From the NCBI RefSeq assembly GCF_932294415.1, contig NC_065538.1:16139830-16203829 (forward strand): a stretch of DNA of 64,000 nucleotides, in the 5' to 3' direction. This document shows, in pieces, positions 1 through 12,289 of this stretch. The notes below the pieces were generated by a model, which saw only the letters and a list, made by a program, of their open reading frames with translations, made no database searches and was not told the origin of the DNA. The number at the start of each line of letters is the position of its first letter. The first letter of the stretch is position 1. This DNA is from Quercus robur. Its lineage: Eukaryota; Streptophyta; Magnoliopsida; Fagales; Fagaceae. The position numbers were made by a program, and so were the translations under genes.

Positions 1-76
1 TATACAACATGGGCAATTTGTTCAATCAGTTCCATTCAACTCCAAGCAAGTGTTCGGTACTTTTGTGTTTCCAACA

Positions 77-96
77 CCCCCCCCCCCCCCCCCCCC
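77..96. repeat. poly-C tract
   Basis: A run of 20 C residues in otherwise AT-rich flanking DNA. Bases 1-713 hold no recognisable gene. Homopolymers of this length are prone to polymerase and assembly error. Confidence 0.9.
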
Positions 97-716
97 TTTC
101 CTTTATTTGAGCTAAGAAGGTATTAATTGGTGTGAGATGTATAGGATTAATATTAATTTTATTGTTTTAGGTGATGAGAAGGTTCTTTCTTTTCTTTTTT
201 TGGATTGATAATGATAGTTCATATATGGAGGTTAAAGTTAATGTATATAGGTGAGGTATTCATGTCAATGGGGAGATTGAGCGTATAGCATCCTTTTGTG
301 GTTGTTGCATGGCTAGTGGAGTAGAATCAGTAGATAACTAAGATCGGTACAAATATATATAATAATTAAAAAAAAAAAAAATGGTTTTCTGGGTTGGCTC
401 CTATGTTGCTAGTTCGACCCAAAATGATATTGACCCTTCCAAACTGAACATTAATGTGGTACTTAAAACTTAAAAGGGTCATCTTTTGCCAATAACTAGT
501 ACCTCTCGATCTTTAGACGATAATATCTTAGGTTCAAATCGTTTCACCTCAATTATTTAATTATTACCAAAAAAAAACGCAAAAAAAGTCATCCTTTTCT
601 TTTTCATAAGTAATTATTAAAGGGCTATATTATCTCTTGGTCCCTATAACTTTTCCATCATTGTTATTTGGGTTTCTAAAATATCATAATTGTAAGAACA
701 ATCCATGTGACATTTA

Positions 717-1011
717 GGGTGGGTTTGGATCCACGTTTGAGTTTTGCTTTTTTTTTTTTTTTTTTTTCTACACGCGTTTCAGGGGACAAGTGCAATAGTG
801 GAGTACTGTTTAGTACTGTTTGGCCATGTTTTTTTGACATTTCTGTCAATTAGTGGGCCTATGCACTGTTCATGGACCCACAAATTTCACATTTTATCAA
901 TTTTTTCATTAAAAATTGGTCCCACAGCACTATTCACACATTTAAAAATTATTTTGCTACAGTGTTTTCAGTTTTCAGTTTCAGCAAAATAAGTTTTATC
1001 CAAACACACCC
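717..1011. mobile_element. Tourist-like MITE (copy 1)
   Basis: The ends are imperfect inverted repeats (GGGTGGGTTTGGAT on the left, ATCCAAACACACCC on the right). A TTA trinucleotide flanks both ends (714-716 and 1012-1014), the target duplication expected of PIF/Harbinger-derived Tourist MITEs. The interior has a T tract and the phrases CACTGTTCATGGACCCAC and CACTATTCACACATTT. These recur in diverged copies near 12.1 kb and 32.8 kb. There is no coding capacity. Confidence 0.75.
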
Positions 1012-1131
1012 TTAACTTCTCATGGTTAATTGATTTTAATGGAATGATCACATGGACAACTATTCTAACGTTGAAGGTATTAATTACTAACTTAGCTCCA
1101 CATACTAAGTATTATTATTGTAGGAGAACAA

Positions 1132-1849
1132 TTTGGTGACCCAATCCTTATCGCTCAAGTCTTGGTCCAAAAGGTCCCACACAATGAATTTTTGTAGAGT
1201 ATGGGCTAAAGAACTCGGTTTCAGTTAGTTTCAACGGTTTGATGCATGGGTTAAGGGAATACACAAACAAGAACGAAAATGCCACTGTAGAAAAGTCTCA
1301 AGGAATGATAAGGCTAAAAACTTGATCAATAGATCAATGCAGCAAGGCTTCTCTACAGTCTTCTCTCCCTTTTTTTTTTTCTGTCCCCTCTCTTGGGAGA
1401 CCTTTACATATTATATAGGCCCTTTCCAATCATCTGAGCTTTACATTTGTTGATCATCCAAACCCCCACTTGAGCACCTGTCCCATCAGACACCCCTTTC
1501 AATTCTTTGTGAGTTGCGGTAGCTGAGGTAGCACTGTTCAGGAGTCTTCTCCTCATTAATGCGGCCAGGAGAGCAGTTGTAATGCATTTAATGTGGTGGT
1601 GGCAGCCTTTGCTGAGATATTTCGGGTTTCCTTCCTTTTTACGTATTGGGAAGATGGACTATAGTGGCTAGGATGTACCTTTACTTCGAAATTTGTAGTA
1701 TCCGAGGAGAAATTACTCCTCGGACACGTTCTCTTTGCCCCAATGGGCCTGAATAAGAATTGCTTGGGTCACGCTGACTCCTCGGACGGGCTGCGTCCTC
1801 GAACGGGCCTAGGGCCTAACCAGCCTGTTATTTTGGGCCGGTCCCCACA
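1132..1849 (-). repeat. 3' LTR of Tat element 1
   Basis: It aligns along its length with the LTR at 53567-54254, sharing for example TGTCCCATCAGAC and CATTAATGCGGCCA. It ends in CCCCACA at 1849, just as the younger LTR does. An antisense polypurine tract follows (AGTTTTGAGAGGCTAT on the - strand). It is about 718 bp long, against 688 bp in the younger copy. Confidence 0.8.
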
Positions 1850-1869
1850 ATAGCCTCTCAAAACTCCGG
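1850..1869 (-). other. Polypurine tract region of element 1
   Basis: On the - strand this reads AGTTTTGAGAGGCTAT directly beside the LTR edge. It is the expected plus-strand primer site and matches the equivalent site at 54255 with one change in the purine run. Confidence 0.55.
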
Positions 1870-2106
1870 TTTTTGATCTCCTTCCGAGGAGAAAAGCGGG
1901 GTTTTGATATTACAAAGAATGAAATTAATTAGCTCCTAATTCACACGTGTGGGGGTAGTTGCTTTTGTCGCGCTACAATTTACGAGGCGCGACTATTTAC
2001 TCCAAGCGGCTTAATGTCTCCCTTATCCAACGGCGAGGCGCAGATCCAACGGCTGACATTCTTTCCAGAATTCTTGAGCGGGAGTGATTTCCTTTTTCCT
2101 CCTAGC

Positions 2107-2114
2107 TATATAAA
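2107..2114 (+). promoter_or_regulatory. TATA box of the antisense extra ORF, element 1
   Basis: TATATAAA lies about 280 bp upstream of the conserved ATG at 2386, outside the LTR. The preceding 190 bp share blocks with the same region of the younger element: CGCGCTACAATTTACGAG, two copies of an ATCCAACGG-like motif, and CTCCTAGCTATATAA. A possible 5'UTR intron runs from a CCC/GTAAGT donor (2297) to a TTAG acceptor directly before the ATG. No RNA evidence is available here. Confidence 0.55.
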
Positions 2115-2385
2115 GCCCTAAAGAGACTCGTTTTTCTTTTTTACTAGCACATAAGAAGTCCAGAGAACTCTAGAGAACTCTAGCGCCCAGAGATTCACGA
2201 ACATTTCCGACCTTCACATTTCTGTAGCCGTTTCTGCGAAGCATCCTTCCTCGAAAAGATTTCCAAGTGTCTTGGTAATTGTTTGTGAGGACACCCGTAA
2301 GTTCTGCTTGCTTCGTTGCTTCAAATTTCTCCTCGGCTCTCAATTTTCATCTCGGTTTTCTTTCCGTCCCTCCAATTTAGCTTAG

Positions 2386-4858
2386 ATGGGTAGATTCAAG
2401 GATCTAGTAGATACCCCGGCTACCATGGAGGCTTTTAGGACAAAATATCATATCCCATCGGGTGTGGTTTTGCAATACTGTCCCCCAGAAGGAATATTAA
2501 CAGATAGAGACGTAGGTCAAGTCGTCATTCCCGTGATTGCTTTTATAGAAGGAGGAATGTCACTTCCCATGCGTAGGATTACCCGGGACTACTTATTCCA
2601 CCATAGGTTGACACCGCATCAGTGCGCTCCAAACATGTTCAGGATATTAGGCAGCATAGATGCCCTGAACGAGCAGATGAGTCTAGGCCTTACTTGGCAT
2701 GATGTGGTTCATCTGTACGAGTGCCACTACGTCGAGAAGGGGGGGTATTATCTTAAATCTCGGTTCGAGATCGTTAGGCTAATCTCTTGCCTCCCCATAT
2801 CCAATAAGACTATGAAGGATGATTTCCTCATTGCCTCAGGAGAGTGGAGCGATGGTTTTCATTGTCCAACTCGGGCAGGAATTCTAGGTGCGGCGCCTCT
2901 AGGGCCAATCCTTTAGGGAGGGGCTTAGCTCTTTAGATTCATTTTCCCTCTTTTTTTTTTTTTTTGCTTAAGAATCAAAAAATTTTATAACCTAACCATA
3001 ATCTCCTCCTCGGCTATTTTGCAGATAGAGCTTAAGTTGCTCCTCGGCTGAGCCACGTGAATGTTCCGGCCTTGAACTATCTTTTGAGGTCAGAAATCTA
3101 CGTGAACAACGACGGGCAACTACGCGCGACTCATCTGGTTTTGGGCTACCAACCCTTATCCCGAGCTTTCCAAGACATTGGCCACGCCATAAGAGCTGGT
3201 AGTCCGAGGTTAGCTAGGATTGACGTGTCCAAGCCCAAGTTTTTGGCCCGACAAGATCTTAAGCTAGTCGTGTTACCTAGCATTCGGAATCCTCCACCAG
3301 TTGTGCAATTGCCTCCACCAGACAACCTTGAAGTTGCTGCGCAAGTTGAAGGAGAGACTGAATCATCTCGTCTTTCCCTTGAGGAGGAGATAGACGAGTT
3401 CTATTTTGAAGAAGAGATTCCCAAAGCTCCTTTGATTGAGCTTTCAGACCCTTAGGGAGAGTAAGATCGAAATTCTGTGGTCGGCGCCCCAATTATTATA
3501 ACCTGCTCGGAAGACTCCTCAGACGACGAGGTAGATAACATGGCTTCCAACAAAGGAAAAAGCCTTCGAGAGTTGATGGCCACCCGAGGCAAGGGTCAAT
3601 CATCAAAGGCGCCAGCTCAGTCCCAGATCCCTATTCTTCCTCCAGTTGCCCCTCAGCCCCCTTTTGATCTCGGCCTTAAGGTTAACCCGGACCTAAAGAA
3701 GAAAAGGCCAGTTGAAACCCCTGAGGAAGGCGAGGTGGTCCCCCGCCCAGGCAAGCAGCAAAAAACCACCTGGGGGCAGAAGAATAAAAGGGCTTCCTCC
3801 GTAGAAAGCCGGGAGGAAGAGAACCGAGTCGAAGTGCGCGTTAATCCGCGCACTTGGAGCCCAAAACTCGAGGTAGACGGGGTCGCCATTCCCTACACTG
3901 CCTCAGTCCGAGAATACAATAGGGGCCGAGCAGGATATATAGCTGAGGCCCTAGAGCAGCCAGTGCTCCTTCCCCGGGACATGGAGGCCTACAAGCGATT
4001 CTCTTAGCCTGAGCTCTTTCTATCCCTCAAGAGGGACCTCACAATGGTAAAATAACTCTTCTAACCTTTCATAAAATCATTAGACATTGTCACATTCTAA
4101 GACATCGTTTTGTTGTTTTGTGGGCAGATTACTTAGCAAGTGTTTGTGGCCGAGGAGTACTGCCACAACAACCACAACTTGGCTAAAGCTGAGGCTCAGT
4201 CTCGTGCCGAGGTGGAGAAATCGATAGGGTCCCTTAAGTAGGAGAATTTTGAACTCTCCGAGAAGTTCAAAGAGTCGAAGAAAGCCCACAAGAGCGCTCT
4301 GGCTGGGCTGAAGAATGCTGAAACCCAAGCCGAGGACTAGCGCCAAAAACTGTACGTGACTGAGACCAACCTTGCCACTGAAAGGCAAACAGTGTTGGAT
4401 CTCAAGGCCGTGTTACAGAAAGCTGAGGAGGAGGTCCGACTGGCTAAAGAAGAGGCTCAGCTAGTCCGGGAAGCAGCCGAGGCTGAAAAGAAGGCTTCTT
4501 ATCAGCTTGGGGCGGAAGAGACTGAAGCCAGGCTCTCTAAGGAGCTTCCAGAGGTATGCAGGGATTACTGCAGCATCTCATGGGCTCATGCCTTTGATAC
4601 TGCAGGGGTTCCTGCAGACTCGGCCTTGAGGTTGCCTGAGAAGGTCTTCTTCCCTCCTAAGATCCGAGAGATCCCTGACGGCGCCCCTGAAGCTTCTGAG
4701 CAGGCCCTGGTTATTCCTGACGCTATCCCTTTACTTAATAAGGCCAAGGATCCTGCCAAGGAATCCGTCTCCGAGGGTCTTGGGGTAGATTCCCAAACCA
4801 AAAAGAGGTTCCTCCTCCTCAGCCAGAGCATAAAAAGAATCCTCCTGCTGAGGCTTAG
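2386..4858 (+). pseudogene. Broken antisense extra ORF of Tat element 1 (Transposase_28-like)
   Basis: This is the decayed homologue of the intact gene at 54798-57247. Exon 1 (2386-2887) is open and begins MGRF. The donor AG/GTGCGG, the acceptor at 3024, the second donor (ATG/GTAAAA at 4046) and the acceptor at 4127 are all at matching places. Exon 2 has a TAA at 3033-3035 and more stops near 3455 and before the GAPII segment. Exon 3 has CAG-to-TAG style stops (for example ITxQ just after the splice) and a frameshift near 4800 that replaces the usual C-terminus. The recognisable parts are the N-terminal domain, an acidic linker with a KKKRPVETPEEGEV basic patch, and a coiled-coil tail ending in CRDYCSISWAHAFD. 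It does not encode a full product. Confidence 0.85.
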
Positions 4859-5180
4859 CTTCTAGGGTTTTTATTACTGTATTTTTTTTTAGAACGGGAG
4901 TTGTCTTATTTTTGTTTTTTTGTAAAGACTTCCCTTTGTATTGATCTCGGCTTATTAATATAGAATGATCTTTTTTCCATTTCTCTTTTGATATTTATGA
5001 CTCATGTTGATATAATTTCATTATTTTGTTCAAAGTTAAAATTGTTCCTCTAGTTAATGCTCGCAACAATATACACAAATATAAACGAACGAGAAAAGGC
5101 AGTGCCGTGCGGTGAACTTAGAACAATAGATGCAATTATACTAAACTACAAACGTACCTTAAAATCACACAGGAGTTCTA

Positions 5181-5423
5181 AGTTATTAATTTCCCCTAAG
5201 TCTGTGGTCCGAGGAGCCATGCAGGACTTAGGTTCTGTTTAAAACTTGGATAGATGCCATAAGTTATTAATTTCCCCTAAGTCTGTGGTCCGAAGAGCCA
5301 TGCAGGACTTAGGTTCTGTTTAAAACTTGTATAGATGCCCCAAGTTATTAATTTCCCCTAAGTCTGTGGTCCGAAGAGCCATGCAGGACTTAGGTTCTAT
5401 TTAAAACTTGGATAGATGGAAAT
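5181..5423 (+). repeat. Three 81-bp tandem repeats between extra ORF and pol (element 1)
   Basis: GTCTGTGGTCCGAGGAGCC-like cores start at 5200, 5281 and 5362, a constant 81-bp period. Each unit also carries TTCCCCTAA and GACTTAGGTTCTGTTTAAAACTT. The same unit, expanded to six copies, sits at the same place in the younger element. Confidence 0.9.
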
Positions 5424-5477
5424 GGACCAATGGGTGTGCGATGATTATGAAACAAAACGTAGACAGAGCTGTTTTTA

Positions 5478-7712
5478 TTAAAAATAATATCTTCTTAAAT
5501 TATTTACATTCCAAGGGCGAGGTACAGTTTTTTCATCTAAGTCTTCTAGGTAATAAACACCTATTCCGGCCACAGATGTGATGCGATATGGTCCTTCCCA
5601 GTTGAGTCCCAGCTTGCCCCAGGAAGGGTTCTTAGCGCTGTCGAGAATCTTCCTCATCACGAGGTCGCCTGGACTCAAAGGTCGCAGCTTTACATTAACA
5701 TCATATCCCTGCTTTAGCTTCTAGTGATAACAGGCCATATGGATCATCGTTTTTTCCCTTTTTTCCTCAGCTAAGTCTAGACTTCTCCTCAGTAACTCGT
5801 CGTTGTTTTTTGGGGTAAAAGTGCTAGACTTCAATGTGGGGAAGCTGTTCTCGATTGGAAGTACGGCTTCGGTCCCATAAGTCATTGAAAAAGGAGTTTC
5901 GCCCGTTGACCGTCGCGGCGTCGTTCGATAGGTCCATAAAACATGGGGGAGCTCTTCCACCCATCTCCCCTTTGCATCATTCAACCTCTTTTTCAGCTCG
6001 CTCACTATGACCTTGTTCACGGCCTCGACTTGCCCGTTTCCTTGGGGGTATGCAGGAGTGGAATATCGGTTTGTGATCCCAAAGTCGCAGCAGTATTCCC
6101 TGAAGTTTTTACTATCAAACTGAAGACCGTTGTCCGAGATGAGGGTATGAAGAGTTCCGAAACGCGTAATAATGTTTTTTCAAATGAATTTCTTGGCATC
6201 CACGTCCCTGATGTTGGCCAAAGGTTCAGCCTCTACCCATTTGGTGAAATAATCAATGCCGACTATTATGTACCGCTTATTCCCTGCTGCTTTAGGGAAA
6301 TGGCCGACAATATCAAGACCCCATTGAGCAAACGGCCAGGAGTTGGAGAGGGGGTTAAGGACTCCCCCCGGTTGGTGGATGTTTGGGGCAAATCTTTGGC
6401 ATTGATCACACTTCTTTGCATATTCTTGGGCCTCTCTCTGCATGTTCGGCCACTAGTACCCTTGGATGAGTGCCCTATGCGCCAGCGATCTTCCTCCTGT
6501 GTGACTTCCACAAATCCCCTCATGCAGTTCTTTGAGCAAGGACTCGGATTCCTCTGGGTGTATACATAATAGGTATGGGCCAGAATATGAACACCGGTAT
6601 AGCTTGTGGTCCTCCGACAACTAGAACCGAGGAGCATTCCTCCGTATCTTCTCAGCCTCCAGTTTTCCTTCTGGTAATGTATCGTCTCTGAGGAAGTTCA
6701 TTATAGGATCCATCCAGCTGGGATTCTTTCTAATCTGATGGATCCGAGCTGTGTCTCTCCCGGCTGAACTTGTCTAGCATAAATCCTCAACAAGGATCAT
6801 TCGTGGTAGCTCATGTGCAGAGGACGTGGCAAGAGTGGCCAGGGAATTCGCATGTGTGTTCCCACTTCTAGAGACATGTGTCAGGTTAAAGGATTCAAAG
6901 TTTGACTGCAGGCGTTTGACTTGACCGAGATACTCTTGCATTCTAGCATCTCTAGCTTCTAACTCACCCATCACTTGGCCAACGACCAATTTGGAGTCCG
7001 AGAACGCTTCCATTGCCTTTCCGCCCAATTTTTGAACCATTGTCATTCCTTGAAGCAAGGCCTCGTACTCGGCTTCGTTGTTCGTAGCTGAGAACCCGAG
7101 TCTTATTGATTTTTCAATGGTAATACTTTCGGGCGATATCAGAACTAGCCTGATCCCAGATCCTTTTTGGTTGGCCGCGCCATCCACGTAGGCCTTCCAA
7201 CGCGAGGTTTCTTGAGCCGAGATTGTGCCAACCGATTTTCCATCCATGTTTTCCTTTGGTGTTACTGTTTCCACAGAAGGCTCAGCGAATTCTGCAACTA
7301 GATCCGCGAGGACTTGACCCTTTACAGAGGACCTAGGCATGTATTTAATGTCAAAAGCGCCCAAGAGTGCGCTCCACATGGCGATTCTTCCCATGTAATC
7401 GGCACTTTGTAACACCGATCGAAGGGGAAGCTGGGTTAGAACAATGACCGTGTGTGCCTGAAAGTAATGAGGGAGTTTTCGCGTGGCATGCACTACCGCC
7501 AAAATTGCTTTCTCCAATGGTAAGTAGCGCACTTCAGCCTCATGTAATGATTTACTTACGTAATACACTGGTCGCTGTATTCCATTATCATCCCGTATCA
7601 GTACCAGGCTGACAGCATGAAGGGCTACTGCTATGTATGCGAACAGTACCTCGTCCGCCTCAGGGCTAGACATGATGGGTGGTCGCGACAAGTATTCTTT
7701 GAGTTGCTGGAA
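5478..7712 (-). pseudogene. Tat element 1 pol remnant (RNase H, integrase)
   Basis: On the - strand from about 7712 the frame gives the end of the RT-linked RNase H and then an archaeal-type RNase H (YVDGAANQKGSG, NNEAEYEALLQG, FSDSKLVV). Integrase segments follow (KCDQCQRFAPNIHQPGG, GLDIVGHFPKAAGNKRYI), then the C-terminal WKNP-like tail ending in NNLRRYYF. A stop after LVEDLC (6774), shifts through 6640-6450, a stop after AKKFI and a stop after ACYH break the frame. The order matches the younger element exactly. The part upstream of RNase H has been lost. Confidence 0.9.
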
Positions 7713-10700
7713 AGCCAGGACATAATCAATAGTTTGTAAAAATATTGTAAAATAGTTTGTAACTGTAGCATTACTCAAATTATAATAATACAAAAAATAA
7801 TGATAATAATGACGAGAGCTTTTAATGAGAGTTGTAGTCATTAGTTACGTGAATTGTTCTTCTTGGAATTGACCCCCCTAGTTTTTTTTTACCTTGAAAC
7901 TAGATTGTTTTATTGGTTTTTTAGATTAATCATATCTTTATCTTATTTATTTTTCCGTTGTAAGATATGTGTGATGAATGTTTAACCTAAATTTACATAA
8001 TTGACTTAAGTATCAACTTGGCAATAAAATTAGGTTAAACATTGTGTGTTTGGGGTCTAAAAACTTACAGTATTATCCATACTCGCTGGCTTGGTCATGA
8101 AAACGACATGATATTATGCCTAATTTGCTGAAAGAAATAAAAATAAAGTGATATGTTAGTATAAGACACCAAACTTTTAGCATTTTTTTCTCCTTCTATT
8201 TCCATAGTATACCATTGACAACTATCTTTTTTAGCATCAATCACACAGCAATATACTAACTTAACAGTTGTGAAATTTTTTTTTTTTTAAAGAATTGTGA
8301 ATCTTTTTGGTAAGAATATCGAACATGTAGCAACTTCTAGGCCATGGGTTCCAGCTAATATGTGCAACTCTATGCCGTGGATTATTAGGAGAGGAAAGAA
8401 ATGTACACTATATACTAGCAAGAAACAGCTAGCATGAAAATGACCTTACGTTTTACATGTGTCAAAATAGATATTATATTCAGAGAGTCACAGTTTCATT
8501 CACACCCATATATTGCCATCTCTTTGTTTCTCAAACACGCACACATACATGCAAATGCAAGTACTTCCGCAGCAACTTTGTCTGCAGATCTCTTTACGAA
8601 CTTAAAACCATTAAACCTTGAGCAGGGTATACTTAGTATTTTTTTTTTCTCCCACTGAACAACTTGGTTATAGTTAGTAAGGATCAAAAACAAAAATTCC
8701 ATCCTTTATTATTATTATAATTATAATTAGTGATTTATTTATTTATTAAGATGTAGAAAACTTATACTTTTTCCCATTTTACGCAGTTCAGCTTTTATAC
8801 TATCCATCCACATAAGCTGGAAAAGAATTTACATTTTATTCTTTTGAATATGATCTACTAGACGTGGAGGATTAGTATTAAAAGCTCAGTTAAATGTCTC
8901 TCAATTACTAATAACTAATAAGTTGTCCGTGCGATGCACGGATAATGTTGTAATGTTTTTTGTAAGATGATTTTGAAGAATGATTTACATATATTATAGT
9001 ATAATTGTTAAATAAGTTTGTTAGTATTGAGTTCATCATAAAAACAATAATTATAAATTGCATACACATTAATTATAATTATTCAGTTTAAGTAATGAAC
9101 AATAAAACCATAACTTTGGAATAATTCTGTAGAATAAAAATTGATATAAAATGTGACTTTCTCTTTCTCCTTAATTCTAAAACAAAATACACTTATGAAT
9201 TTCCCACATTAACATCCTAAATACCCATAGTCAATCACGGCCTTTTAAAAACCCCCAAGTCCACAATGTTTGACCTTAACATCAAAATCGTATTTGTAGT
9301 TGTCACTCAATATAAAATGCAAACCCCCTTCCTTGGTTGTAGCCAACTCATACGGGTTAATGTTAGATAGGACAACAATGTTGGAGCTAGATAGATGTCA
9401 TTGAAAGTTTGAAAGTAAATAACATCGTTTTAATCTGTGTGCATTTGATATGGAATGGCATGAAAGGTTATGTATAGGTGTATATAAAGAAGTTTGGTAG
9501 GAATATTTTCAGAAAAAAATTTCCCAAGGTGCTAGTTTCTATGTAAATATTTGGGTAAATGAATGCTTGAAATTCATATCTTCTTATATAAATTTCATAG
9601 GTTTCTCGTGATTCTAAATGAGAAATATAGGGCAATGTGAAAGCAAATATAGATTTAAAACCTAGTAATTTTCAATTGTTTACAATTATATGTCCAATTT
9701 GATTGATCAATTCCCTAAAGAACAAACAATAGAAAAAGGTAAAAAGCTTCAATTTTTATTTCTCAAACTTCCTCATCAGCCAAGCAAAGAAATTAATTAT
9801 TATTTTTTTTTTCTATAGTGAAATCGAAATTTCCATCACAATTGAAGGTACAAAAAAAAAACATACTTGAACCTTACGATCAAATGATAAAACTACAAAC
9901 AAATATATATCTGAAAAATCAAACAATTTAAATATATGAGTAACAAAACTTAGCTAGTAATGAAACAACAAAACTTCAAACAAATATATATATATATATA
10001 TATATATAAAACAAATATATATGTCTAGAAAATCAAAGAATTTGAATTATATGAACAAAAAAAGATAACCTAGCATGAATGATTTTAACGCTGGTTTTCA
10101 TCTCCTATTCCACTAAGCCATAGACACCATTTTTTTTTTTTTCTCAAGTTACTAAGAATGTAGCTAGTTGAAGGACAAAAATTGGAGCTTCTAATCTGTA
10201 AAGAAGTTTGTCCTCATGTCCAACATTTGAAATTAGTGATTTTTATTTTTATTTTTATTAGACATCCAAAAAAATATAAGAAGCAAAAATGAACCCTTTA
10301 GTATAGAGACAATAAGAATTGAGAGACGGGCACTATTGCACAAATGAAACCAAAGACACACACTTCAACAACAATAATAAAATATTTATGTAATTCTAGT
10401 TTCCATAAATGCTTCTCACAATTTGGCATACCATCAGATTAAATACATTAAAATTAAAGCGAAAATAGGCACGATTGAAGCACTTATAGCATCCAAAGAG
10501 AGAAGAAATTATCGAAGCGAGACCAAAAGGGTTGACACACATATTTAGCATGGTAGGAATGATCCACAGCATTGTACTTGTAATTGTGAAGAGCCACTAT
10601 TAAGGCTAAACATGAACAACAGATTTCAGATTAATTGATGTATTTAGTAGAAGCATTTGGATGAGGATGATACCAAATATGATAAAGCAAATCCAAACAT

Positions 10701-10769
10701 AAGAAACAAAGGTCCAAATCATGCATGGAACGTATATAAAGAAACATGGGAGAAAATTGGCCTCTGCCT
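7713..10769. other. Gene-free AT-rich intergenic DNA
   Basis: No ORF here resembles a protein. The stretch has homopolymers, a TA microsatellite (about 9982-10008), and a near-palindromic CCGTGCGATGCACGG at about 8927-8941. No transposon boundary could be assigned with confidence. Confidence 0.6.
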
Positions 10770-10774
10770 TTTTT

Positions 10775-10908
10775 AAAAAAACAATCCAGCGTTTTGCCTC
10801 ATTTCCCAAACTAATTAGAGAAATACCCTTCTTTTAAAACTCGACTTTCTAAAAATCAAGTTATAGTTTAAAACTTAATTTTTGGACAATTGAGTTATAA
10901 CAAACTGA

Positions 10909-10955
<47 letters not shown>

Positions 10956-11205
10956 CTAGAGCCCTATAGTGGCATTTTAAGGAGCCCTATAGTGACGTTT
11001 TAAGATCCTATAGCGGTGTTTTGGACTTGAGTTCCATGTTTTTTTTTTTTAAAGTTTAATCACCCCATATCTATAGTGACGTTTTAAGGACCCTATAGTA
11101 GCGTTTTGAAACTCGATTTTTGAACAATCAAGTTATAACATGGGCATTTCCCCAATTAGTTTGGGAAAATGGGCAAAATGCTAGATTTTTTTTTGAAATG
11201 GGCAT
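10775..11205. mobile_element. Foldback element with internal A40 tract
   Basis: The left arm (CCAGCGTTTTGCCTCATTTC, then CCCAAACTAATTAGAGAAAT) is matched in reverse complement by the right arm near 11135-11190 (CCAATTAGTTTGGGAAAATG). The repeat continues inward through AACTCGA/TCAAGTTATA blocks. The interior has repeats of CCCTATAGTG(G/A)C(G/A)TTTTAAG and a 40-base A run at 10914-10953. Exact ends and target duplication were not resolved. Confidence 0.55.
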
Positions 11206-11717
11206 TTGCTCATTTTCTCCAAGAAACATGAGGAGATAATAGTAGATTCGAGAACATTGGAAAAGATGGCAAAAATGGAAAAAGAAAGAGTAACTTGAAC
11301 AAAACCTCTTGCATGACCAAACGTAAGGAAAAGAGAAGAGACATAAGTACCAGAATAGCAAGAGGTGAGAATAGCAAGAGGTGAAAGCGTAATGTTGGGA
11401 TTAGTGATAAATTTTGGGATTACTATGATTTATTGGGTAATAGCAAAAAGATTTTACTATGAACTATTGGGTAGCAGTTAAAAAACTTTAATGAAAAGAA
11501 GGTAAAAATGCTAAGTGTTTGTGGGGTGTGAGGGATAATGACCAGGGTTTGAGTTTCTAGAAAAAAGCTTTACACATATATATACTTAGATTATGGTAGA
11601 GTTGAATTTCTATCTTGTATAAAAAAAAAATTAAAAAAAAATGACATTAAAAAAAAAAAAGCATTGGGATCGAAATAGAATTTTTTACTATACCCTATAG
11701 ATGGTTTTTCCAGCTCC

Positions 11718-11762
11718 AAATCCCACTATTCTCTCTTGCAGCAAGAGAGAATAGTGGGATTT
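11718..11762. repeat. Perfect 22-bp inverted repeat with 1-nt spacer
   Basis: AAATCCCACTATTCTCTCTTGC (given here as its two halves AAATCCCACTA and TTCTCTCTTGC) is followed after a single A by its exact reverse complement. A further same-direction copy of the first arm occurs at about 11806-11824. The DNA or RNA would form a near-blunt hairpin. Confidence 0.9.
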
Positions 11763-12093
11763 TTTTAATAGAATTGGTAGCAAGAGTCTTGCTATCAAAA
11801 AAAAAAATCCCACTATTCTCTTTCTCTCACTACAAATGTGATACGACTTTCTAGTGGAAAACTTTTGTGACATTAACAACTTTGACAGCAACGTACGTGC
11901 TTGTTACCCCTAAGTGATTTTGATGTTTCGTGATATAGGGAAAGACTTGTGAGCAAAGTTGAGCTTAAATGTTAAAATTTCCACTAATAAAATGAGAGAT
12001 TTTGATCGGGTGAAGTGAAAGCTAGTAGCTTAGTGAGTAAATTACATTACAATCATCTTTCTTGATATGTTTCGTGATATTGAGAAAGACTTT

Positions 12094-12275
12094 GGGTCCG
12101 TCTATTTTGCGCATCTGACGTTTCAGGGTTCTTTTTTTTTTTTTTAGCTCAGCGCCTATTGCACTGTTCATAGGACATGAACAATAATTTTAAAAGTGAA
12201 CAGTAACCGAAAAATGATTTTTTATTGTTTTCAGTTTTCAGTTTTTAGCAAAATAAGCGGTATCCAAACGCACAC
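12094..12275. mobile_element. Tourist-like MITE remnant (copy 2)
   Basis: It shares the interior phrases of the 717-1011 MITE (GCACTGTTCATAGGACATGAAC, shown in part, and CAGTTTTCAGTTTTTAGCAAAATAAG). It ends in GTATCCAAACGCACAC. It is shorter and more diverged, and the flanking trinucleotide is no longer clear. Confidence 0.55.
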
Positions 12276-12289
12276 TTCATCCTTGTTTG

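Larger units (their letters stand above)
1132..7712 (-). mobile_element. Decayed, 5'-deleted Ty3/gypsy Tat-type retrotransposon (element 1)
   Basis: Read on the - strand, this is the 3' part of a Tat-lineage element: part of pol, a tandem-repeat block, an extra ORF in antisense (+ strand), then the 3' LTR. Every part has a collinear counterpart in the younger element at 53567-64000. Similarity stops abruptly near 7712, inside the RNase H region of pol, where AT-rich unrelated sequence begins. The 5' LTR, gag, protease and RT are therefore missing. The extra ORF and pol carry several stops and frameshifts, so this is an old, inactive copy. The outer LTR edge at 1132 is approximate, because the terminal TGTGG has decayed to TTTGG. 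Confidence 0.9.

Noticed and set aside
5943-6637. ORFs over the element 1 integrase in other frames
   Set aside because: They are shadows of the decayed pol frame and show no independent domain.
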